Shown: positions 41,248 to 49,134 of the stretch, piece after piece
How positions within the stretch are numbered: the first letter of the stretch is position 1
Layout of the letters: the number at the start of each line of letters is the position of its first letter
Origin: Blastococcus_B deserti
Lineage (GTDB): Bacteria; Actinomycetota; Actinomycetes; Mycobacteriales; Geodermatophilaceae
Length of the DNA stretch: 64,000 nucleotides
NCBI RefSeq assembly: GCF_042682525.1
Contig: NZ_JBHUHP010000009.1
Location: 372,001-436,000 of the forward strand
Direction of reading: 5' to 3'
The notes under the pieces: generated by a model
What the model was told of the DNA's origin: nothing
The model's database searches: none
What the model saw: the letters and a program-made list of their open reading frames with translations, nothing else
Translations under genes and position numbers: made by a program

Positions 41248-43329
41248 ATGATCTCGATCCACGTACCGGCGATGACCTCGCGGCAGGACGTCCGGGCGGT
41301 CAGCGCCCGGATCAACGACGTGCCAGGCGTCCAGACCCTCCAGGTCGACTACGCCACCCGAACCGTGCGGGTGACCGGCCCGGCCGACCCCACCGCGGTC
41401 ACCGCCGCGATCGGCGACGCCGGCTACGCCACCGGCCCCGACCCGGTCCCCACCGACGGCTCCCCGTTCCCCGGCATGACAAGAACAGGAGAACTCCCCG
41501 TGGACACCTTCTTCTCCACCGACATCGCTGATCTGCCCCCGGCCACCCGGCCCGAGCTGCTCGAACTCCGCGACGGCGACGAGATGCGGCTCCGGATCGC
41601 CCCGGTCACGAAGCGGCTGGGCGACGCCACGGTCCGGATGCTCGCCTACAACGGGTCGATCCCCGGGCCCACCCTCCGGGTCCGGCAGGGCTCGGAGATC
41701 GTCGTGCACGTCACCAACGACACCGACATGGAGACCACCGTGCACTGGCACGGGCTGCGGCTGGAGAACCGCTACGACGGGGTGCCGTACGAGACCCAGG
41801 CGCCGATCCCGCCCGGTGGTCAGTTCACCTACCGCGTCCGGTGTCCCGACGCCGGCGGCTACTGGTACCACCCCCATGTCCGTGAGGACGTCCAGCAGGA
41901 GATGGGCCTCTACGGCACCATCCTGGTCGACCCCGCGGAGCCGGACTACTGGCCGGCAGCGCACCGCGACGTGGTGCTCACCCTCGACGACGTGCTCGTC
42001 GAGGGCGGCGCGATCGCCCCCTTCAGCCGGGCCGAGACCAACTACGCGGCGATGGGGCGCTACGGGAACGTGCTGCTCATCAGCGGTGAGACCGATCTGT
42101 CGCTGACCGCCCGCACCGGCGAGGTGGTGAGGCTGTGGCTGACCAACACCGCCAACAGCCGCGTCTTCCGCGTGGCCCTGCCCGGGGCGCGGATGAAGCT
42201 CGTCGGCGGCGACAGCGGCCGGGTCGAGCACGAGCAGTTCGTCTCCGACGTCGTCCTGTCCCCCTCCGAGCGTGCCGTCGTCGACGTGCTGTTCGACCGG
42301 GCCGGCGAGCTCACCCTGGAGCACCGCAGCCCGCGGCGCACCTACCGGCTCGCGTCGATCACCGTGACAGAGGAGCTCGCCGACCCGCCGCTGGCCGAGG
42401 CGTTCGGCGTGCTGCGCTCCGCGCCGGAGCTGACCGCCGAACGGAAGCACCTCGAGGGCTGGCTCGCCGCGCCCCCGGACAAGGTCCTGGCCATCGTCGC
42501 CGAGATGGAGGACCCCGCTGGCGCGGCTGCGGGGCCGGTCACGTACGCCTGCCCGATGCACCCCGACGTGGTCAGCGACCAGCCCGGCCGGTGCCCGAAG
42601 TGCGGCATGAAGCTGATGGCCACCGCTGCCGCGGTCACCTACGCCTGCCCGATGCACCCCGACGTGGTCAGCGACCAGCCCGGCCAGTGCCCGAAGTGCG
42701 GCATGAAGCTGCTGATGGCCCCGGCGGCCGGCCTCGCCGACTCCAGCGCGGGCGACGACACGGGCCACGGACCCATGGGCCACGAGTCGGACCACGGACC
42801 CATGGGCCACGAGTCGGGCCACGGACCCATGGGCCACGAGTCGCGACCGGAGGGGTCAGCGACGGTGCACGACGCCACGCACGCACACGCCGACCACGGT
42901 GCCGGCACCGCCGACGGCGTCGAGTGGGAAGACGACATGGCCGAGGCGAACCGTCAGACCACCACGGCCACCATGCGCTGGCAGCTGCTCGACCGCACCG
43001 CCGGCGGCAAGGTCCCACCCGTCGACTGGCGCTTCACGGTGGGGGATCGGGTGAAGATCCGGCTGGTCAACGAGATGGACTCCGACCACCCCATGCACCA
43101 CCCCTTCCACGTGCACGGGGCCGGTCGCTTCCTCGTGCTCGCCCGTGACGGCGTGCCCGAACCCAACCTGGGGTGGAAGGACACCGTCCTGGTGCGCACA
43201 GGGGAGGTCGTCGACATCCTGCTCGAGCTGTCCACCTCGGGCACCTGGATGGCCCACTGCCACATCGCCGAGCACCTGCACGCCGGGATGATGTTCAGCT
43301 TCACCGTCGCGGCGGGAGGGACCCGGTGA
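41248..43329 (+). CDS. Multicopper oxidase fused to an HMA-like domain, with two heavy-metal-binding inserts and His/Met repeats
   Basis: 693 residues. Residues 1-72 have a heavy-metal-associated fold pattern, but the CXXC is replaced (Ser11 and Asp14 in PAMTSRQDV). Cupredoxin 1 (about 95-235) holds the copper ligands HWHG (166-169) and YWYHPHV (208, 210). Cupredoxin 2 spans about 240-410. Two copies of YACPMHPDVVSDQPG(R/Q)CPKCGMKL follow (about 433-456 and 464-488), then three GHGPMGHES-type repeats (506-532). Cupredoxin 3 has HHPFHVHG (618-624) and HCHIAEHLHAGM (670-681). The type 1, 2 and 3 copper sites are therefore complete. No Tat or Sec signal is seen, unlike most such oxidases. An in-frame GTG at 41500 with AGGAG before it could make a form lacking the HMA-like part. 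It probably oxidises Cu(I) or another metal or phenol. Confidence 0.93.
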   Translation: MISIHVPAMTSRQDVRAVSARINDVPGVQTLQVDYATRTVRVTGPADPTAVTAAIGDAGYATGPDPVPTDGSPFPGMTRTGELPVDTFFSTDIADLPPATRPELLELRDGDEMRLRIAPVTKRLGDATVRMLAYNGSIPGPTLRVRQGSEIVVHVTNDTDMETTVHWHGLRLENRYDGVPYETQAPIPPGGQFTYRVRCPDAGGYWYHPHVREDVQQEMGLYGTILVDPAEPDYWPAAHRDVVLTLDDVLVEGGAIAPFSRAETNYAAMGRYGNVLLISGETDLSLTARTGEVVRLWLTNTANSRVFRVALPGARMKLVGGDSGRVEHEQFVSDVVLSPSERAVVDVLFDRAGELTLEHRSPRRTYRLASITVTEELADPPLAEAFGVLRSAPELTAERKHLEGWLAAPPDKVLAIVAEMEDPAGAAAGPVTYACPMHPDVVSDQPGRCPKCGMKLMATAAAVTYACPMHPDVVSDQPGQCPKCGMKLLMAPAAGLADSSAGDDTGHGPMGHESDHGPMGHESGHGPMGHESRPEGSATVHDATHAHADHGAGTADGVEWEDDMAEANRQTTTATMRWQLLDRTAGGKVPPVDWRFTVGDRVKIRLVNEMDSDHPMHHPFHVHGAGRFLVLARDGVPEPNLGWKDTVLVRTGEVVDILLELSTSGTWMAHCHIAEHLHAGMMFSFTVAAGGTR
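42763..42843 (+). repeat. Three tandem 27-bp units coding GHGPMGHES
   Basis: Units at 42763-42789, 42790-42816 and 42817-42843 differ by two bases at the first codon (Gly, Asp, Gly). They encode a His/Met-rich linker before cupredoxin 3 of the multicopper oxidase, suited to binding copper. Confidence 0.95.
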
Positions 43330-43711
43330 CCGCCCCAGCACCGGGCGCAACCGCCGCTGAGCCGTCGTAACGGGACGATGGCCAGGTCGGTCGCGACGGC
43401 GACGCCGATCGCTGCGGCTAGGGCGGTCCGCCGGGCCTGCCCCCGGACCGGTCGCCCACGCCTGTCAGGGGCTCGGCGGACGTTGCGCTGACGCCGCAAT
43501 GGGGTCGTGGCGACCGTGGCGCTCACGGCTGTCGAGGCGCGGTCCACCGGCCTTCTCGCCCGCTGCTGGTCTGCATCGGCCCGGTCAGCGTCACAACAGC
43601 GTCCGGACAGCGCCGGCGAGCAGGGTCTGCTCTGCGAGCCCGCACGCCGCTCCGGTCCTCGCCCGGGCGGCGGAAACACGGAATGAACGACACCAGCACG
43701 TCGTTCGCGCG
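43330..43711. other. Intergenic region after the multicopper oxidase
   Basis: About 380 bases with no supportable gene. A minus-strand frame has a short hydrophobic run (TALAAAIGVAVATDLAIVPL) that could be a decayed membrane protein, but nothing around it confirms this. Confidence 0.4.
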
Positions 43712-43728
43712 ATACCCCGCAGGGGTAT
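43712..43728. promoter_or_regulatory. CsoR-like operator
   Basis: ATACCCC-GCA-GGGGTAT is a perfect palindrome with 7-bp arms, the hallmark pattern of operators bound by the CsoR/RcnR family of copper (or related) repressors. It lies 16 nt before ATG 43745 and just ahead of the AAGGAGG site. No csoR gene is in the window. Confidence 0.7.
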
Positions 43729-43744
43729 GAGCGAAGGAGGAGTC

Positions 43745-45259
43745 ATGAGCGCTCACGAGACGGCGGTGCGCGCCGTCCGGCAACGCCGGCCCGAGGCCGC
43801 GGCCGGGCACCCGCACGGAAGCCCGGCGGCAACAGTCCCACGAGCCTCCCGGCGGACGCCGCGGATGCCGCTGGCTGTCTGGGCGATGGTGATCGGCGCG
43901 TTCGCGATGGGCGCCGACGAGTTCATCGTCGCCGGCGTCGTCCGCGAGATCGCCGCGTCCTTGCACGTGACGATCGGCGCGGTGGGTCACCTGGAAAGCG
44001 CCTACGCGCTCGGCGTGGCCGTCGGGGCCCCGCTGTTCGCCGCAGTCGGCACCCGGTTCCCCCGTCGGACCATGCTGCTGGCCACCACGGGAGTCTTCCT
44101 TGCCGGCAACCTGCTGTCGGCCCTCGGACCCACCTACGGCTTGATCATGAGCGGTCGCGTCGTCTCGGCGATGGCGCACGGGGCGTTCCTCGGCATAGCC
44201 GCCGTGTACGCCGCCGAACTGGTCGACCCGGCACGTAAGGGCCGTGCCGTGGCCACCGTCTTCATGGGCCTCACCGCCTCGACCGTCCTCGGCGCGCCGA
44301 TCGGTGCCGCCGTCGGCCAGACCCTGGGGTGGCGGTCCACCTTCTGGACGCTCGTGGTCTTCGGTGGGCTCGCTCTGATCGGCCTGCTGGCATTCCTTCC
44401 GTCGGCGCACCGCAGCCCGCACCCTCACGGCGACGGCGATGAGCACGCCCACGGCGCCGAGCACGCCCACGGCACCGCACGCGGCCACGGCGCTGAGCAC
44501 GGCCAGGGCAGCCACGATGGGGGCGAGCACGGCCATCGTGACGCCTCCGCCGCGCACCCGGCGGCGGGCCCCGGTACGGCTGTCGACACCGACGGACTGG
44601 ACGCCCACGCCCTGGCTCACCTGGGCGGTGGCGGGCACGGACCGGGCATGCGGGAGCAGCTCGTGGCGCTGCGGCGTCCGGCCGTGTGGGCGGCGTTGCT
44701 GACCACCCTGCTCGGCTACGGCGGTGTGTTCACCAGCTACGTCTACATCGCTCCGCAGTACACCGAGGTGACCGGACTCTCCAGTGGCTGGATCACCCCG
44801 TTGCTGCTGCTGTTCGGCGCCGGGCTGTTCATCGGCAACAACCTCGGTGGCCGCCTGGCCGACCGCAGGTTGATGCCGTCGGTACTGGGCACGATCGCCA
44901 CCCTGGCGGCGGTGCTGTTCGCTATGACGTGGGCGATCGAGAACACGGTCACCGCGGTGATCGGGACGTTCGTCTTCGGCGTCGCGGCCTTCTCCGTCGT
45001 GGCCCCGCTCCAGCTGCGGGTGATGAACGCGGCCGGGCACGCCCCGGACGTGGCATCGGCGGCGAACATCTCCGCCTTCACCCTCGGCAGCGCACTGGGC
45101 ATCTACCTGGGCGGCGCCGCCATCGACGGCGGGCTGGGGCTGGCCTCGGTGAACTGGGTCGGCGGCCTGATCAGCGCCACCGGCCTCGTCGTCGCCGTCC
45201 TCAGCTGGCTGCTCATCGACCGCCGGCAACCCCGCCTCCCCGAGGCGCACCACCACTGA
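43745..45259 (+). CDS. MFS transporter (DHA1/AraJ-like) with a His-rich central loop
   Basis: 504 residues. Twelve spans in two halves: IGAFAMGADEFIVAGVV opens the first half, GRVVSAMAHGAFLGIAAVY is a family feature, and TTLLGYGGVFTSYVYIAP opens the second. Between spans 6 and 7 is a loop of about 85 residues with about 16 His (HRSPHPHGDGDEHAHGAEH and on), and the protein ends in HHH. The loop suggests metal sensing or delivery. With the CsoR-like operator upstream, efflux of copper or a copper chelate is the best guess. ATG 43745 has AAGGAGG. Confidence 0.9.
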   Translation: MSAHETAVRAVRQRRPEAAAGHPHGSPAATVPRASRRTPRMPLAVWAMVIGAFAMGADEFIVAGVVREIAASLHVTIGAVGHLESAYALGVAVGAPLFAAVGTRFPRRTMLLATTGVFLAGNLLSALGPTYGLIMSGRVVSAMAHGAFLGIAAVYAAELVDPARKGRAVATVFMGLTASTVLGAPIGAAVGQTLGWRSTFWTLVVFGGLALIGLLAFLPSAHRSPHPHGDGDEHAHGAEHAHGTARGHGAEHGQGSHDGGEHGHRDASAAHPAAGPGTAVDTDGLDAHALAHLGGGGHGPGMREQLVALRRPAVWAALLTTLLGYGGVFTSYVYIAPQYTEVTGLSSGWITPLLLLFGAGLFIGNNLGGRLADRRLMPSVLGTIATLAAVLFAMTWAIENTVTAVIGTFVFGVAAFSVVAPLQLRVMNAAGHAPDVASAANISAFTLGSALGIYLGGAAIDGGLGLASVNWVGGLISATGLVVAVLSWLLIDRRQPRLPEAHHH

Positions 45260-45269
45260 ACCGGACGGG

Positions 45270-45293
45270 GTCCCGGCCGCGCCCGGCCGGGAC
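45270..45293. terminator. 10-bp perfect hairpin between the two MFS genes
   Basis: GTCCCGGCCG (45270-45279), loop CGCC, then its exact complement (45284-45293), followed by TCCTCCC. It may attenuate transcription between the two transporter genes. Confidence 0.65.
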
Positions 45294-45344
45294 TCCTCCC
45301 GTCCTCGGTCCGTCCTGGCTGATGGAGCACAGGAGAACCACCTC

Positions 45345-46532
45345 ATGCCACACGTGGTCCGCGAGCCAGGCATCCTCACGGGAACCCGGATGGCGGCCTT
45401 CCTGGCCCTCGTCCACGCGGTCAACGACATCCTGACCGCGACTCTCGGCGCGCTGCTGCCCACGCTGCAGGCGCGACTGGCTGCCGGGACGACCACGCTG
45501 GCCGCCCTGGTCGCAGCCCTCACCGTCAGTTCGTCGATCACGCAGCCGGTGTTCGGCGCGCTCGCCGACCGGCTGGGGCTACGCCGCGTCGCCGGGGCCG
45601 GGGTGGCGTTGGGTGCGGTGTCTTTCAGCCTCGTCGGTCTGGCCGGCACAGTCCCTGTGCTGCTGCTCCTGCTGGTGCTCGGCGGGCTGGGGTCGGCCGC
45701 GATCCACCCGGTGTCCACCAGCATCGTCGGTGGTCCTGCCGCCAAGAACCCCGGGCTGGCGGTGGGCCTGTTCACGGCCGGGGGCATGGCCGGCTTCGCC
45801 GCCGGCCCGGTTCTGATCCTCTACCTGGTGTCCTGGTACGGGATCGACGCGATGCCCTGGCTCATGGTGCCCGGCCTGCTCCTGTCCCTGGGCGTCATCG
45901 CGCTGCTGCCCGAGTTCGAGCCGCACGGCACCGGGCGGCTGCTCCGCTCGCTGGACCGACGCCTGTACACCGGCGTGATCCCGTGGCTGACCGCTGCGGC
46001 GACGTTGGCAGGCCTCGCCTTCGTCGCCTTCACCAGCGCGGTGCCCCTGTGGCTGGTGGACGCGCACGACCTGGCACCCGACGATCCTCTGCTGGGGTGG
46101 ACGCTCGGCGCCTTCTCGCTGGGCGCCGGCCTCGGCGCCGTGGCCGGAGGAGCGCTCGCGCCTCGCTACGGCCACCGGCGGACCGCAGTCGTCTCCCTCC
46201 TGGCGGCGGCTCCGGCGCTCGTCGTCGTGCTGCTCACGCCACCCGGTGCGGTCACGATGGTGCTCGCCGGCGTCGCCGGTGCACTGCTCTACGCGAGCCA
46301 GCCGCTCCTCGTCGTCGCGGCGCAGAACGCGGCCCCGCAGAACCCCACCGCAGCCGCCGGTGTGGTGATGGGGCTCGGTAGCGGGCTCGCAGGGCTGCTC
46401 TACATCGGGGTCGGGGCGCTGCAGGGCCTGGTCGGGCTGCCAGCGGCGATGACTCTGACCTTCAGCCTCCTCGTTCCCGCTGCCGGCATCGCCGCCCGCG
46501 TCCTCCGGCCCTCGATGACGGAGGCGAGCTGA
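45345..46532 (+). CDS. MFS transporter, fosmidomycin-resistance (Fsr)-like
   Basis: 395 residues, twelve spans. The opening VHAVNDILTATLGALLPTLQARL and GGLGSAAIHPVSTSIVGG followed by GLAVGLFTAGGMAGFAAGP are close to the Fsr branch of drug exporters. No metal-binding loop. ATG 45345 has AGGAGAACC upstream. It follows the His-loop MFS gene by 85 nt, so cotranscription is plausible but a hairpin lies between. Substrate unknown. The 180 nt after it show nothing notable. Confidence 0.9.
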   Translation: MPHVVREPGILTGTRMAAFLALVHAVNDILTATLGALLPTLQARLAAGTTTLAALVAALTVSSSITQPVFGALADRLGLRRVAGAGVALGAVSFSLVGLAGTVPVLLLLLVLGGLGSAAIHPVSTSIVGGPAAKNPGLAVGLFTAGGMAGFAAGPVLILYLVSWYGIDAMPWLMVPGLLLSLGVIALLPEFEPHGTGRLLRSLDRRLYTGVIPWLTAAATLAGLAFVAFTSAVPLWLVDAHDLAPDDPLLGWTLGAFSLGAGLGAVAGGALAPRYGHRRTAVVSLLAAAPALVVVLLTPPGAVTMVLAGVAGALLYASQPLLVVAAQNAAPQNPTAAAGVVMGLGSGLAGLLYIGVGALQGLVGLPAAMTLTFSLLVPAAGIAARVLRPSMTEAS

Positions 46533-46712
46533 ACGACGGCGCGGGTCGGTGCGTCACCTGCACGCAGGCGGAGGCGTGGGGCCACTGGCCGCCGCCGGTG
46601 CGTGGAACTGCCAGGACCACCATCTGTCGGCGGAGTTCACCCAGGACAGCTGGCAGTCGTCGGCGGTGGCGTCAGGCTCTCGGCCACGGCCGGGTGGTCA
46701 CGCCGGTGACGG

Positions 46713-47210
46713 CTAGGCCGGGTGGCGGCCGACTCCGGTCAGCCCGCGCGGCTTGAAGACCGCCAGTGCAGTAGCGCCGGTCAGCACTGCCAGTGCGGCG
46801 GCGGCGTCGACGACCAGCTGCAGCCGCATGCCGTCGAGGTCGGCGCCGAAGGCAGCACCGGAGGAAGCAACGCCGCTGAGGTGCCCGATCGGCTGTGTGT
46901 GCAGCAGCAGCAGGGCGGTGGCGGCGACGGTGAGCACCAGCTTGATCGCCACCCACCAGTGCCGCAGGAGGCCCCACGGGGTCCCCACGGACTGCACGAC
47001 GCCGGTGACCAGCGAGGCCAGGCACAGCGGCACGATCACCGCCCAGGTGACGACGTCGGCGGCGACGTAGGCGCCGCGGACCGTGGCCTGGCTCTCGGCG
47101 GCCATCCCGGCGACACCCAGGGCGGCGAACGCACCGACCGCGCCGAGCCAGCCCACCGAGGTGGTCACGTGCGCGGTGAGGGCGAGCTTGCGGACCGCAG
47201 GGCTCACCAC
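46713..47210 (-). CDS. DUF2269-like four-span membrane protein
   Basis: 165 residues with four spans. KLALTAHVTTSVGWLGAVGAF in span 1 and LLRHWWVAIKLVLTVAATALLLLHTQPIGHL place conserved His residues near the membrane surface, reminiscent of CopD/DUF2269 proteins. It may bind heme or copper; function unknown. It overlaps the end of the small membrane protein gene upstream, so both are one transcript. Confidence 0.75.
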   Translation of the reverse strand: MVSPAVRKLALTAHVTTSVGWLGAVGAFAALGVAGMAAESQATVRGAYVAADVVTWAVIVPLCLASLVTGVVQSVGTPWGLLRHWWVAIKLVLTVAATALLLLHTQPIGHLSGVASSGAAFGADLDGMRLQLVVDAAAALAVLTGATALAVFKPRGLTGVGRHPA

Positions 47211-47446
47211 GCCAGTGGTCCCGTCCCGGCCGCAGCCCCCGTCACGCCAGCAAGCCTGGACGCGGCTGAGCCCAGATGGCCGCCGGGCCCGCCGAGGCTG
47301 TTGCCGGTGACGTGCAGGACGACGACGAGCAGCACCACCAGCAGCACCACGACACCGAGGACCTTCACCCAGCCGGGCACGCCGGGGCCGCCGGTGCGGG
47401 GGGTGCCCTCCCGTGTCGGGTTCGGGTCGACGGGCGGTTCGGCCAT
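47204..47446 (-). CDS. Small single-span membrane protein
   Basis: 80 residues, unrecognised. Pro-rich cytosolic start (AEPPVDPNPTREGTPRTGG), one membrane helix (WVKVLGVVVLLVVLLVVVLHV), then a Gly/Ala-rich outer part (NSLGGPGGHLGSAASRLAG). ATG 47446 has GAGAGGAAC. It overlaps the DUF2269-like gene by 7 nt. The pair is divergent from the TetR gene, which probably controls it. Confidence 0.78.
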   Translation of the reverse strand: MAEPPVDPNPTREGTPRTGGPGVPGWVKVLGVVVLLVVLLVVVLHVTGNSLGGPGGHLGSAASRLAGVTGAAAGTGPLAW

Positions 47447-47487
47447 GACGGGTTCCTCTCCAGGTGCACCGGCCTGGTGCCGGATCG

Positions 47488-47500
47488 AGACAACTTGTCT
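47488..47500. promoter_or_regulatory. Palindrome between the divergent TetR and small membrane protein genes
   Basis: AGACAA-C-TTGTCT is a perfect 13-bp palindrome, 27 nt before the TetR ATG and 42 nt before the minus-strand ATG. It is the natural candidate operator of the TetR-family regulator. Confidence 0.6.
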
Positions 47501-47526
47501 ACACCGCGACAGAGGGTCTCGCACAT

Positions 47527-48105
47527 ATGCTGAGCCACGTGCCGAAGTTGTGGACGGACACGGTCGCCGATCATCGGCGCGCGGTCCGCGACGCCGTGCT
47601 GGACGCGACCGCGGCGCTGGTCGCCGAGCAGGGGCTGGCCTCGGTCGCGATGACGCAGGTCGCCGACCGGGCCGGCATCGGCCGCGCCACGCTGTACAAG
47701 TACTTCCCCGACCTGGAGTCGGTGCTGGCCGCCTGGCACGAGCGGCAGGTCGCGGGGCACCTCGCCCAGCTCACCGCCGCCCGCGACCGGGCCGGCACCG
47801 CACTCGACCGGCTGGCGGCGGTCCTCCATGCGTATGCCTGGCTGAGTCGCGGGCACGACGGCTCCCAGCTGGCGGCGGCGTTGCACCGTGGAGCGCACGC
47901 CGACGCGGCTCGCCGCCGGCTGCACGACTTCGTGCGGGAACTGGTCGCCGAGGCCGCGCGCGACGGACGGGTGCGCACCGACGTCCCGCCGGACGAGCTG
48001 GCCGACTACGTCACCGCCGCCCTGTCCGCGGCCGGCGCCGCCGAGGACGCTGCGGTGGCGCGGCTGGTCGCCGTCACCCTCGACGGGCTCCGAGCCGCCC
48101 GCTGA
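47527..48105 (+). CDS. TetR/AcrR family transcriptional regulator
   Basis: 192 residues. The helix-turn-helix reads AVLDATAALVAEQGLASVAMTQVADRAGIGRATLYKYFPDLESVLAAW (about 22-70). The C-terminal part is helical and has no Cys. It probably represses the divergent membrane protein genes and itself. ATG 47527 is preferred; a GTG or TTG further up would lie in the palindrome region. Confidence 0.9.
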   Translation: MLSHVPKLWTDTVADHRRAVRDAVLDATAALVAEQGLASVAMTQVADRAGIGRATLYKYFPDLESVLAAWHERQVAGHLAQLTAARDRAGTALDRLAAVLHAYAWLSRGHDGSQLAAALHRGAHADAARRRLHDFVRELVAEAARDGRVRTDVPPDELADYVTAALSAAGAAEDAAVARLVAVTLDGLRAAR

Positions 48106-48150
48106 GGGACCGCCAGGGGTGCCCGCCCGTTCAGCTCTCGGATCGGTGCC

Positions 48151-48534
48151 CTACGCCTCCTCGTCGGCGACCGGTGCGCGGCTGAGCTCGACCAGCTGGC
48201 GCAGGCAGTGCTCGCGCAGCGGCTCGGGAAAGCCGTCGGCGAGCCGGTAGTAGACGACGCGGCCCTGCTTTCGGCGGCTGACCAGACCGGCGCCGCGCAG
48301 GACGCGCAGCCCGTAGCCGGCCTGGTCCTCCGTCACCTCCAGCGCGAGAGCGAGATCTCCGACGCACAACTCCTGCGCGACGTCGAGGGCGTACAGCAGC
48401 CGCGCGCGGACCGGATCGGCCAGCAGGCCCAGCAGCGAGGTCATCCGCTCGGCGTCGGCCGCGGTCGGCAGCCGGGCACGGGCGGACGCGACCCGGTCGG
48501 GGTCGACCGGGTGATCGTGGCTGGTCTCGCTCAC
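48151..48534 (-). CDS. ArsR/SmtB family metalloregulator
   Basis: 127 residues. Winged helix: MTSLLGLLADPVRARLLYALD, then the recognition region ELCVGDLALALEVTEDQAGYGLRVLRGAGLVSRRKQGRVVYYRL. ELCVGDLA matches the metal-binding helix of SmtB/CadC/CmtR types; the second Cys is in LREHCLRQL, and there are His at the N-terminus (SHDHP). The metal is uncertain. GTG 48534 follows TACAAC (minus strand) by 6 nt, suggesting a leaderless mRNA. It is divergent from the copper-storage gene. Confidence 0.88.
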   Translation of the reverse strand: MSETSHDHPVDPDRVASARARLPTAADAERMTSLLGLLADPVRARLLYALDVAQELCVGDLALALEVTEDQAGYGLRVLRGAGLVSRRKQGRVVYYRLADGFPEPLREHCLRQLVELSRAPVADEEA

Positions 48535-48584
48535 ACGCCCGTTGTACCCGGCACCGACATCGGAACAGTGGCGAGTGTCTGCCA

Positions 48585-48602
48585 CACACCCGTACGGGTA
48601 TG
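48585..48602. promoter_or_regulatory. Palindromic operator candidate before the copper-storage gene
   Basis: A 12-bp perfect core ACCCGTACGGGT (48588-48599) within CACACCCGTACGGGTATG. The GGGTAT/ATACCC-like arms resemble the CsoR-like site at 43712, with a different centre. It is 66 nt before ATG 48668 and 51 nt before the ArsR start, so either regulator type could use it. Confidence 0.5.
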
Positions 48603-48667
48603 CGGACGTTGCCGGCTGCCGTCCCGGTGGCAACGAGCCGCCAGGCGCCGGCCCGAAGGGAGTTCCC

Positions 48668-49075
48668 ATGACAGTCGCCGCCCAGATGCTCGACGCCTAC
48701 CCGAAGGACCTCGGCGGGGTGGACAAGGACAAGCTGCGCACCTGCATCGAGGCGTGCTTCGAGTGCGCGCAGGCGTGCAGCGCGTGCGCCGATGCCTGTC
48801 TGAGCGAGGACATGGTCGCCGATCTGACCACGTGCATCCGGACCAACCTCGACTGCGCCGACGTCTGCGACACCACCGGGCGGGTGCTGAGCCGCCACAC
48901 CGGATACGACGCGAACCTCACCCGGGCCGTGCTGGAGGCCTGCGCGGCGGCATGCCGGGCCTGCGGCGACGAGTGCGAGCAGCACGCCGGGATGCACGAG
49001 CACTGCCGGGTGTGCGCCGAGGCGTGCCGGCGGTGCGAGACCGCTTGCCGGGAGCTGCTCGGCTCCCTGGGCTGA
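48668..49075 (+). CDS. Four-helix bundle copper-storage protein (Csp, DUF326)
   Basis: 135 residues with 18 Cys arranged as CXXXC or CXXC along helices (CIEACFECAQACSACADAC, then LEACAAACRACGDEC and CRVCAEACRRCETAC). This is the pattern of Csp proteins, whose four-helix bundle core binds many Cu(I). There is no signal peptide, so it is the cytosolic Csp3-like type. ATG 48668 is 63 nt after a palindrome and divergent from the ArsR gene. It would be the storage arm of the block. Confidence 0.93.
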   Translation: MTVAAQMLDAYPKDLGGVDKDKLRTCIEACFECAQACSACADACLSEDMVADLTTCIRTNLDCADVCDTTGRVLSRHTGYDANLTRAVLEACAAACRACGDECEQHAGMHEHCRVCAEACRRCETACRELLGSLG

Positions 49076-49134
49076 CCGATCGCGCCGCGACCTCGTCCCA
49101 CCGCTTGGCGAAGCGGGCCGCGGCCTCGGGTGGG

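Noticed and set aside
41083..42837. Extension of the SARP regulator frame by about 585 codons antisense to the multicopper oxidase
   Set aside because: The winged-helix domain begins exactly at ATG 41082 behind GGGAGGG, and the extension mirrors the oxidase codons.
43330..43679. Minus-strand frame with a hydrophobic run after the oxidase gene
   Set aside because: Only about 20 residues look membrane-like and no family match or start signal supports a gene.
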